Shown piece after piece: positions 1 to 5,502 of a stretch of 6,950 nt of DNA. The position numbers were made by a program, and so were the translations under genes. The first letter of the stretch is position 1. Each line of letters starts with the position of its first letter. The stretch comes from Clostridia bacterium (GTDB lineage: Bacteria; Bacillota; Clostridia; Oscillospirales; CAG-272), in NCBI GenBank assembly GCA_017466495.1, contig JAFTUB010000220.1, positions 1 to 6,950 on the forward strand. The letters run 5' to 3'. The notes under the pieces were generated by a model. It ran no database searches. It had not been told where the DNA came from and worked only from the letters and a program-made list of their open reading frames with translations.

Positions 1-40
1 AAGGTAATCGGTCAGCAGTTCGCGAAATTATTGCAGAAGG

Positions 41-71
41 AAAAGAAAACCCCCGCCGAAGCGGAGGTTTT
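41..71 (-). terminator. Rho-independent terminator of the DUF1836-nfeD-flotillin operon
   Basis: On the minus strand an 11-bp stem (arms 61-71 and 46-56, one mismatch at 52/65) closes on a C(UUCG)G tetraloop, a very stable loop type common in terminators. It is followed by the T-rich run TTTTCTTTT. It begins 12 nt past the flotillin stop codon, so it ends that operon. The A/T flanks on both sides mean it could also act weakly on the plus strand, but no plus-strand gene is visible to its left. Confidence 0.88.
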
Positions 72-83
72 CCCGGGGTTCAC

Positions 84-1490
84 TTATTCGGCGGTCTCTT
101 CTGCGGGAGCATCCTCGGCCTTCTTGCCGAGATACTCGGGCAGCTGCATACCGGCCATATCGAAGATCTCGTTGAGGGGAGGAACCGACTTCATCAGACC
201 CGACACAAAGTTTGCAGTCGAGGTCTTGCCATCGGCGGAACCGGTACCGTTGTCCCAAACCGTGATCTTGTCGATCTTGAGGTTCTTGATGGCATCCACC
301 TGGATGCGAGTGAGCTCTTCCATCTTGTCGGCCAGCATGAGACGGATGGCATCGCTTGCCTCGCCGCCGGCAGAGTTGACAATCTCGGTGAAACCTTCAG
401 CCTGCTTGGAGAGGATCTCCCGCATACCGGCGGCCTCAGCCTGCATCTTCATCAGGATGGCATCGGCTTCACCGCGAGCCTTGCGGCGCATCTGCTCAGC
501 CTCAGCCTCAGCTTCCAGCTCTTTCTGCTTCTTGGCGATCTCAGCCTTGACCAGGACATCTGCTTCAAGGCGAGCCTTCTCCAGTGCGGCACGTGCGGTT
601 TCTGCGGCCTGCTGAGCGGCGTAGGATTCCTCCAGCGCCCGGGCGGCCTGAATGTTCTCGGCGGCGGTAGCGCGCTTCAGGGACTCTGCCTCACGCTCAC
701 GGCGGATAGCCTCGGAATCGGCGATCTGGATCTTGGCTTCATTCTCACCGCGGATTGCCTCGGAGTCGGATTTTGCCACGCTGATACGCTGTTCCTTCTC
801 GGCAATGGATGCACCGATGGCACCGTTACGGTCAGCCTCGGCAACCGATACCTTAGCATCGTTGATGGCCTTGGCGGCGGCTTCCTTACCCAGGGCGGCA
901 ATGTAGCCGCTTTCGTCATTGATGTCGGTGACGTTTACGTTGATCAGGCGGAGACCGATCTTCTTCAGCTCGGTTTCCACGTTGCCCGAAACAGCTTCAA
1001 GGAACTTGTCGCGGTCGGTGTTGATCTCCTCGATGTCCATGGTGGCGATAACCAAACTCAGCTGACCGAAGATGATATCCTTCGCCAGCTCCTGGATTTC
1101 CACCAGCTTCAGGCCCAGCAGACGCTCGGCCGCATTCTGCATGACGCCAACCTCGGTGGAGATACCGACGGTGAAACGGGAGGGAACATCGATACGGATG
1201 TTCTGACGGGAGAGGGCATTGGTCAGATCCACGCTGATGGACAGGGGCGTCAGATCGAGATACTCATACGCCTGGATGACGGGCCAGATAAAGGCAGCGC
1301 CGCCGTGGATACATTTTGCGGAGCGGGAGGTGCCGTCCTTGTTGGTGCCCACCTTACCGTAGATAACCATGACCTTATCCGAAGGACACTTTTTGTATCG
1401 GGAAAGGACGACGATGAGGGTGGTGAAGAGCAGAAGGGCGATGACGACCACCAAACCGATGATGGCAGGGTTAATTCCGTTTTGCGGCAT
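84..1490 (-). CDS. Flotillin family membrane scaffold protein (FloT/YuaG-like)
   Basis: Flotillins are membrane-bound SPFH proteins that oligomerise and organise functional membrane microdomains, affecting fluidity and assembly of signalling and secretion complexes. The 468-residue product has a short N-terminus, one hydrophobic anchor at about residues 9-30 and then the typical flotillin stretch RYKKCPSDKVMVIYGKV (31-47) opening the SPFH domain (about 33-200). A long Ala/Glu-rich coiled coil follows (about 203-360), including a DSEAIR repeat at 242-247 and 258-263, and then a C-terminal segment with LPEYLGKK at 450-457 and an acidic tail. Length is close to the family norm (B. subtilis FloT is about 509). 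The ATG at 1488-1490 is preceded by AAAGGAA, a modest ribosome site about 11 nt away. It lies 32 nt downstream of the NfeD-like gene, the usual partner, and is last in the operon. No key part appears missing. The family call is very secure; the cargo is unknown. Confidence 0.95.
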   Translation of the reverse strand: MPQNGINPAIIGLVVVIALLLFTTLIVVLSRYKKCPSDKVMVIYGKVGTNKDGTSRSAKCIHGGAAFIWPVIQAYEYLDLTPLSISVDLTNALSRQNIRIDVPSRFTVGISTEVGVMQNAAERLLGLKLVEIQELAKDIIFGQLSLVIATMDIEEINTDRDKFLEAVSGNVETELKKIGLRLINVNVTDINDESGYIAALGKEAAAKAINDAKVSVAEADRNGAIGASIAEKEQRISVAKSDSEAIRGENEAKIQIADSEAIRREREAESLKRATAAENIQAARALEESYAAQQAAETARAALEKARLEADVLVKAEIAKKQKELEAEAEAEQMRRKARGEADAILMKMQAEAAGMREILSKQAEGFTEIVNSAGGEASDAIRLMLADKMEELTRIQVDAIKNLKIDKITVWDNGTGSADGKTSTANFVSGLMKSVPPLNEIFDMAGMQLPEYLGKKAEDAPAEETAE

Positions 1491-1522
1491 AGCAGTGATT
1501 CCTTTCTTTGGTGATTTTGATT

Positions 1523-2101
1523 TTATTGGATGGGTTCAACGACAAGGGTACCGTCCTCACCGGCCGAGACCACACGGACGTAGCTGCCCGTGGGGAGAGT
1601 TTGGTTGACGGTAGTGATTGCCGTGACTTCGATGTACTTCTCCTGCAGAGTCAGCGTAACCTTGCCGCTGGCAGTTCCTGCGGGAGGGATGGGGATATAA
1701 ACCTGGGCCACATGGCCGATGCTGTTGCCGTAATCGATGTTGCCCGAGGATTGAAGCTTCATCACCAGCTTCATCAGGTAAGCAAAGCCCACCATGGTAG
1801 CGAAGCCCAGTACAATGGAAATGAGGATCGAAACAATATGAGGAAGTGCGGTTTCCAGCAAAGCCACGGCGCTCCATCCCATCACGCATAGCATAGCCAT
1901 AATGCCGCGGATGGAGAAGAGAGCAAGACCATCATCTCCCACATCGATGTCACCATCGGCGTCAACGTCGGCATCCATGTCATTGTCCCCCGCGCCAAAA
2001 AGCAGCATCAGGGTCTGAATGACCAGGATCAAACTTGAGGGAATTGCGATCAGGGCAAAAATTTGCTGTGTGAGCATCAGCTCGTTCCACCAGTTAAGCA
2101 T
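1523..2101 (-). CDS. NfeD-like membrane protein with C-terminal OB-fold domain (YuaF-like)
   Basis: NfeD-like proteins accompany SPFH/flotillin genes and are thought to work with them in the membrane; B. subtilis pairs YuaF with FloT (YuaG). The 192-residue product has a hydrophobic segment at about 12-36, an acidic loop at 39-57 and two or more hydrophobic segments between about 62 and 112. A beta-rich C-terminal domain at about 125-192 (GHVAQVYIP, GKVTLTL, GSYVRVVSAGEDGTLVVEP) matches the NfeD C-terminal OB fold. It lacks the serine protease domain of long NfeD proteins and so belongs to the short class. The loop is odd: aspartate occupies every second residue from 39 to 53, with two more at 56-57. 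The start at 2101 is set by AAAGGAG about 6-7 nt upstream. It sits between the DUF1836 gene (43 bp gap) and the flotillin gene (32 bp gap), in line with cotranscription. The call rests on topology, the C-terminal motif pattern and the neighbour. Confidence 0.88.
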   Translation of the reverse strand: MLNWWNELMLTQQIFALIAIPSSLILVIQTLMLLFGAGDNDMDADVDADGDIDVGDDGLALFSIRGIMAMLCVMGWSAVALLETALPHIVSILISIVLGFATMVGFAYLMKLVMKLQSSGNIDYGNSIGHVAQVYIPIPPAGTASGKVTLTLQEKYIEVTAITTVNQTLPTGSYVRVVSAGEDGTLVVEPIQ

Positions 2102-2144
2102 AGACAGCTCCTTTCAGTCGGATGGAAAATGGATAAACCTGAGG

Positions 2145-2714
2145 TCAGCGGGAAAGCAGAGCGCAATAGAGGGCATCTGCCTGCTTTTTCATGGAAGCGG
2201 CACAGTAAGCCACGGTAAAAATTTCCAATACCTTGGCCAGCCGCGATTTTGCGGCACCCACGCGGCCGGCGTAGGGCGTGATCGCTTCATCGATGACTGC
2301 GGCCATACCGCCGGCGGGAAGAGAACCTTCTGCCAGGTCATCAATGATGCGGCACATACAGTCATAGAGCTCGGACTCCCGGATGATGGCCGTTTCCTCA
2401 TCCTCTCCGTTAAGATAGCGGAGGAGGAAAATAATGTGATCCAACTGCATACAGTCCCTGAGCATATTGATGATAAGAATACGGGAGAGTTGTTCCATGC
2501 TGTATTTTTTCAGCCGGGCGTTGGCAACCCAGCCGCGCTTGGTCCAGTTCTGCAGAGTGGAGCCGTCGATTCCGGCAATTTCTCTGATCTGGGAGAGCAT
2601 GATCCCCTGCGAGATGTAGAATATTTTATGCAGAAATTCAAGTCCTGTTACATTGCCCATCGCACTTTTTTGCAGAATTGTGCCGGGAATATTTGTTTGC
2701 GGAGAAAGATTCAC
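2145..2714 (-). CDS. DUF1836 family protein, putative MerR-like HTH transcriptional regulator
   Basis: The 189-residue product matches my knowledge of the DUF1836 family of Firmicutes. A MerR-like helix-turn-helix region lies at about 38-63 (MLSQIREIAGI, then STLQNWTKRGWV), followed by KKYSMEQLSRILIINMLRD (69-87) and a helical region to about 125. Residues 126-189 are a less conserved helical tail. B. subtilis YkrK, linked to control of the membrane protease gene htpX, belongs to this family as far as I recall. The start is GTG at 2712-2714, chosen because a full AAAGGAGG site lies 10 nt upstream; the next in-frame ATG (residue 19) has no such site. It is the first gene of the operon, directly behind a consensus promoter, with nfeD and flotillin downstream. 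DNA binding and control of its own operon are inference from the fold and from dyads in the promoter. No ligand-binding domain was recognised. Confidence 0.82.
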   Translation of the reverse strand: MNLSPQTNIPGTILQKSAMGNVTGLEFLHKIFYISQGIMLSQIREIAGIDGSTLQNWTKRGWVANARLKKYSMEQLSRILIINMLRDCMQLDHIIFLLRYLNGEDEETAIIRESELYDCMCRIIDDLAEGSLPAGGMAAVIDEAITPYAGRVGAAKSRLAKVLEIFTVAYCAASMKKQADALYCALLSR

Positions 2715-2724
2715 GTAGATTGCG

Positions 2725-2732
2725 CCTCCTTT
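2725..2732 (-). promoter_or_regulatory. Strong ribosome binding site that selects a GTG start
   Basis: AAAGGAGG on the minus strand is fully complementary to the 16S anti-Shine-Dalgarno core and lies 10 nt before the GTG at 2714-2712. It is the reason for preferring the GTG over the internal ATG at codon 19 of the DUF1836 gene. Confidence 0.8.
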
Positions 2733-2755
2733 CGGGCAGGTGATTCAATCGACTG

Positions 2756-2782
2756 TGATAATTATATCATGCGGTCACGTGA
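2756..2782. promoter_or_regulatory. Operator-like dyads inside the DUF1836 operon promoter
   Basis: Two symmetric elements overlap the promoter. TCACGTGA at 2775-2782 is a perfect 8-bp palindrome in the spacer between the -35 and -10 boxes. At 2756-2769 an inverted repeat TGATA-ATTA-TATCA covers the -10 box. A further short palindrome, GATTCAATC (2742-2750), lies just downstream of the expected start of transcription. Position suggests repressor or MerR-type activator binding, possibly by the DUF1836 protein encoded next. This is inference: short dyads and AT-rich symmetry at -10 boxes arise by chance. Confidence 0.4.
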
Positions 2783-2789
2783 TTGTCAA
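2761..2789 (-). promoter_or_regulatory. Consensus sigma-A promoter of the DUF1836-nfeD-flotillin operon
   Basis: On the minus strand, TTGACA (2789-2784) and TATAAT (2766-2761) both match the consensus exactly, with the ideal 17-bp spacing. Transcription should begin near 2754, giving a leader of about 40 nt. The B. subtilis yuaF-floT operon is controlled by sigma-W; no TGAAAC/CGTA-type sigma-W site is apparent in the gap upstream of the NfeD-like gene. Such a strong basal promoter usually implies repression or high constitutive output. Confidence 0.88.
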
Positions 2790-2800
2790 TAGGTGAGAAG

Positions 2801-2846
2801 AAAAAATTTGAAAAAGGGTACCGCGCGGCAACACGGTACCCTTTTT
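2801..2846 (-). terminator. Rho-independent terminator after the XRE-methyltransferase gene
   Basis: A perfect 13-bp stem (2834-2846 with 2811-2823, containing CGGTACCC) encloses a 10-nt loop. On the minus strand it is followed by TTTTTCAAATTTTTT. It starts 6 nt past the TGA of the methyltransferase gene and ends about 12 nt before the -35 box of the next operon, insulating the two units. The stem is flanked by A and T runs on both sides, so it may work in both directions. Confidence 0.92.
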
Positions 2847-2852
2847 CGGTCT

Positions 2853-3668
2853 TCAAACTTTTTCTGCGATCAGCACATCCATGCAGTGCCTGTGTGGGAT
2901 GCCGCCGCTGCTGCAGTCAAAGATTTTTTCTTCGGTTCTGTGCAGCAGCCAATCGTGGTAATACCCAAACAGCTCGCCGGATTTCCAATCACCGGCGATA
3001 AGTTCATCGGCTTCCGCATCCGGAGGGGCGGGGATAAAGGGCTTTTTGACAAACACATTGATCACATTCAGACCGCTCGGTTTGGTGTGCGATTTGATAT
3101 GGTCAATCACCTTCTCCCGCAGATTGGGCGGGATATAATGAAATACGCCGCTGGAAAAGACAATATCATACGCCACGTCCGGTCTGAAGTCCCGGACATC
3201 GGCTTTGAAGAAATCAACATTTACACCGCTGTGCTCAGCCAGTGTCCGGGCTTTGGATAAGCCCATCTCTGCGGCATCAAAGGCAGTTACCCGGTAGCCG
3301 TTTCTTGCAAGAAAAACAGCGTCTTTGCCCTCGCCGCAGCCTATGTCAAGCACATGATACGGCTTGACCGGTGGCTTTATGCGCATGATCTCGTAGCAAA
3401 GATGATTTGGCTCTAAGCCCCAGTAATATTCCGCTGTATCATAGCGGTGATCGTAATCTGTTACTGACCGCGTCGGATAGCCAAGCAAGGCGTCGATGGA
3501 GAGATTCAAAACAGCCGCAAGCTGCGGAAGAAGGTCGATATCCGGACAGGACGTTCCGTTCTCCCATTTGGAAACCGCCTGAAAAGAAATGTTGAGCTTT
3601 TCTGCCAATATTTGCTGTGTGAATCCCAGTGCTCTGCGCCTGTCGAAAATGATTTGACCGATGTTCAT
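2853..3668 (-). CDS. XRE-family HTH domain fused to class I SAM-dependent methyltransferase
   Basis: The 271-residue product carries two domains. Residues about 4-60 form an XRE/Cro-type helix-turn-helix (RRALGFTQQILAEKLNIS, then AVSKWENG, DIDLLPQLAAVLNLSIDALLG). Residues about 75-271 are a Rossmann methyltransferase: SAM-binding motif VLDIGCGEGKDA at 106-117, acidic residue D131 ending strand 2, FFKADVRDF at 153-161 and YDIVFSSGVFHYI at 167-179, resembling TehB/UbiE-type small-molecule methyltransferases. The substrate cannot be read from the sequence. The start at 3668 is chosen because GGAGG lies 8 nt upstream and the HTH begins at once; an in-frame extension to 3776 would run through the promoter and into pdp. 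The gene has its own promoter and terminator. GC is lower than nearby: hand counts give 48% (3301-3360) and 47% (3421-3480), against 67% at 4201-4260 and 63% at 1081-1140. This is compatible with acquisition by transfer. Autoregulation by the HTH is plausible but unproven. Confidence 0.9.
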   Translation of the reverse strand: MNIGQIIFDRRRALGFTQQILAEKLNISFQAVSKWENGTSCPDIDLLPQLAAVLNLSIDALLGYPTRSVTDYDHRYDTAEYYWGLEPNHLCYEIMRIKPPVKPYHVLDIGCGEGKDAVFLARNGYRVTAFDAAEMGLSKARTLAEHSGVNVDFFKADVRDFRPDVAYDIVFSSGVFHYIPPNLREKVIDHIKSHTKPSGLNVINVFVKKPFIPAPPDAEADELIAGDWKSGELFGYYHDWLLHRTEEKIFDCSSGGIPHRHCMDVLIAEKV

Positions 3669-3693
3669 TTGTTCACCCTCCTCTGCAGAATTG

Positions 3694-3722
3694 ATTATAC
3701 CATTGCAAAGAAGCGATTTCAA
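3694..3722 (-). promoter_or_regulatory. Sigma-A promoter of the XRE-methyltransferase gene
   Basis: On the minus strand, TTGAAA (3722-3717, 5 of 6 consensus bases) and TATAAT (3699-3694, 6 of 6) are separated by 17 bp. The expected start of transcription is near 3687, leaving a short leader of about 20 nt that contains the GGAGG ribosome site. The promoter sits in the 104-bp gap after pdp. Confidence 0.82.
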
Positions 3723-3772
3723 TAACCGGTCCGTTGAAGCAAACGCGGATATTCTATCGGCGGTTGAGCAGA

Positions 3773-5074
3773 TCACTCCACCACGCTGAAGATGAGGGGG
3801 AGCAGGTCGGGGGCTTCATCGGAGAAGGTGAGGGCGGCCAGGAAGGCAGCCTCAGCTGCGGCAATTTTCTTCTCATCCGAAGTGTACAAAGTGGCAATGG
3901 GATCCCCTGCCGTCAGTTTATCGCCAACGGTGGCCGTGAGTCGGATACCGGCCAGCGGATCGATCACATCCTCCTCGGCGGCCCGTCCTGCGCCCAGCAG
4001 CATGGCGGCCCGGCCGATCCGCTCGGCGTCCATAGTCGACAGATAGCCCGCCTTGGAGGCGCGAACGGTTTTGACACAAGAGGCTGTTCCCAGCGCGGCG
4101 GGATCCTTGGCACAGGCAGGATCCCCCCCCTGCGCCGCGATCCACTCGGCAAATTTTGCCAGTGCCCGCCCGCTGTCCAGGGCATCTTTGACTTCCGCAG
4201 CCGCCTGCGCGGTGGGAATAGCATGGGCAAGGGCGTGCATATTGGCGGCCAGCTCAAGGCAGATCTGCCGCAGCTTGGGGCATCCGCCTCCCTGCAGGAT
4301 CTCAATGGCTTCAGCGACCTCCAGGGCATTTCCGATGGCGTAGCCCAGGGGAAGATCCATATTGGTCACCAGAGCGCGCATCCGCCGTCCGCAGCTTTGG
4401 CCGATCTCCACCATAGCCCGGGCAAGGGACTCGCCCTCCTCGCGGGTCTTCATGAAGGCGCCGCTGCCCACCTTGACATCCAATACAATGGAATGGGCAC
4501 CTGCGGCAAGCTTTTTGCTCATGACCGAAGAGGCGATGAGGGGAATGCTGTCCACGGTTGCCGTCACGTCGCGGAGGGCATAGAGCTTTTTGTCGGCCGG
4601 AGCGAGGTTGCCTGTCTGCCCCACCACAGCCACGCCGATCTTCTCCACCTGGGCAAAAAACGCCTCGGGGGAGAGGGAAGTGCGGAACCCGGGGATGGAT
4701 TCCAGCTTGTCGATGGTGCCGCCGGTGTGGCCAAGGCCGCGTCCCGACATTTTTGCCACCTTCCCGCCCAGGGAAGCCACCAGGGGGGCTAAGATGAGGG
4801 TGGTTTTGTCGCCAACACCGCCGGTACTGTGCTTGTCCACCGAAAGGGTACCGAATTTGGAGAGATCCACCGAATCTCCCGATGCCGCCATGCAGGCGGT
4901 GAGGTCAGCGGTTTCCCGCGCATCCATCCCGCGGAAGCAGACCGCCATCAGCCAGGCAGAGAGCTGATAATCGGGAATAGAGCCGTCGGTAATGCCCCGT
5001 ACCAGGGTTTCCAGCGCTTCGCGGTCATGGGACTCACCCCGCCGCTTGGCTTGAATCAGTTCGTACATGGTCAT
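3773..5074 (-). CDS. pdp: Pyrimidine-nucleoside (thymidine) phosphorylase
   Basis: This cytosolic enzyme cleaves uridine, thymidine or deoxyuridine with phosphate, giving the free base and (deoxy)ribose-1-phosphate. The 433-residue protein matches the Pdp/DeoA family over its full usual length: KHSTGGVGDK (81-90, phosphate binding), the family signature SGRGLGHTGGT (110-120) followed by IDKLESIPG, then R168, S183 and K187 in ALRDVTATVDSIPLIASSVMSKK, which correspond to the base-binding Arg, Ser and Lys of E. coli DeoA. The wording around these motifs (DKKLYALRDVT, PLGYAIGNALEV) is closer to the Bacillus Pdp type than to DeoA, so broad pyrimidine specificity is inferred. The ATG at 5074 overlaps the cdd stop in ATGA, and GGAGG lies 10 nt upstream inside the end of cdd; this decides against the second Met at 5068. 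It is the last gene of the salvage operon. A run of eight C (4123-4130) lies within it. No terminator is evident after it. Confidence 0.96.
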   Translation of the reverse strand: MTMYELIQAKRRGESHDREALETLVRGITDGSIPDYQLSAWLMAVCFRGMDARETADLTACMAASGDSVDLSKFGTLSVDKHSTGGVGDKTTLILAPLVASLGGKVAKMSGRGLGHTGGTIDKLESIPGFRTSLSPEAFFAQVEKIGVAVVGQTGNLAPADKKLYALRDVTATVDSIPLIASSVMSKKLAAGAHSIVLDVKVGSGAFMKTREEGESLARAMVEIGQSCGRRMRALVTNMDLPLGYAIGNALEVAEAIEILQGGGCPKLRQICLELAANMHALAHAIPTAQAAAEVKDALDSGRALAKFAEWIAAQGGDPACAKDPAALGTASCVKTVRASKAGYLSTMDAERIGRAAMLLGAGRAAEEDVIDPLAGIRLTATVGDKLTAGDPIATLYTSDEKKIAAAEAAFLAALTFSDEAPDLLPLIFSVVE

Positions 5075-5490
5075 CTCTTTTTATCCTCCATGAGCGAGAA
5101 GCTGTAGGGAAGCAGTTCCCCCAGGGTCAAGGTCGTGATCCCTTCAGCCGAGCCCAGGTAGACCGGCATATCGGGGGAGCAGAACTCGGCAATGGCTTGC
5201 CGGCAGATCCCGCAGGGGGTGCAGATCTCGCCCAGAATCCCCTCGTGACCGCCGACTACAGCCAGCGCGGCAAACTCGCGAACGCCTGCGCTGACCGCCG
5301 CAGAAAGGGCAGCTCGTTCGGCGCAGATGGTGACAGGGTAGGAAGCATTTTCAATGTTGCAGCCGCAGAAAATTCTGCCGTCGGCGGCAAGGAGTGCCGC
5401 ACCGACCTGAAAATGGGAATAGGGTGCATATGCCCGCGCCATTGCGGCGATGGCGGCATCCACCAGGGCTTGCGGTTGGCGATTTGTCAT
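5071..5490 (-). CDS. cdd: Cytidine deaminase
   Basis: This small homotetrameric zinc enzyme deaminates cytidine and deoxycytidine to uridine and deoxyuridine. The 139-residue length is typical of the short, one-zinc-domain class. Visible motifs are FQVGAALL (27-34), GCNIENASYP (43-52, substrate binding), CAERAA at 56-61 with zinc ligand C56 and proton shuttle E58, and PCGICRQ at 92-98 with zinc ligands C93 and C96. All catalytic residues are present. The ATG at 5490 has AAGGAG 7 nt upstream. It starts 12 bp after deoB and its TGA overlaps the pdp start by 4 bp, so its translation is probably coupled to that of pdp. In the pathway it feeds uridine to the phosphorylase encoded next. Confidence 0.97.
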   Translation of the reverse strand: MTNRQPQALVDAAIAAMARAYAPYSHFQVGAALLAADGRIFCGCNIENASYPVTICAERAALSAAVSAGVREFAALAVVGGHEGILGEICTPCGICRQAIAEFCSPDMPVYLGSAEGITTLTLGELLPYSFSLMEDKKR

Positions 5491-5502
5491 GGGTGTACTC
5501 CT

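Noticed and set aside
1..40. Possible end of a plus-strand gene (TAA at 5-7) converging on the terminator
   Set aside because: Only a few bases are visible and any reading frame would be speculative.
31..615. Plus-strand open frame of 194 codons opposite the flotillin gene
   Set aside because: It is antisense to a secure flotillin, is low-complexity Ser/Ala-rich, lacks a ribosome site and runs through the terminator hairpin; its openness follows from the codon bias of the real gene.
2139..2148. Near-palindrome CTGAGGTCAG at the stop codon of the DUF1836 gene
   Set aside because: It is only 4 bp per arm, has no T run and lies in the operon interior; chance is the simplest explanation.
2019..2792. 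Plus-strand open frame of 257 codons across the DUF1836 gene and its promoter
   Set aside because: It has no ribosome site or recognisable domain, is antisense to two supported genes and crosses a consensus promoter.
3669..3776. N-terminal extension of the XRE-methyltransferase to an ATG at 3776
   Set aside because: It would translate through the promoter and overlap the end of pdp. The ATG at 3668 has a proper ribosome site and opens directly into the HTH.
4123..4130. Run of eight C inside pdp as a possible phase-variable tract
   Set aside because: Eight bases is short for slippage control, the frame is intact, and a housekeeping salvage enzyme is an unlikely phase-variable target.
3734..4792. 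Plus-strand open frame of 352 codons opposite pdp
   Set aside because: The composition is that of a reversed coding strand (Gly/His/Gln rich), no family pattern is present, and pdp is certain on the other strand.
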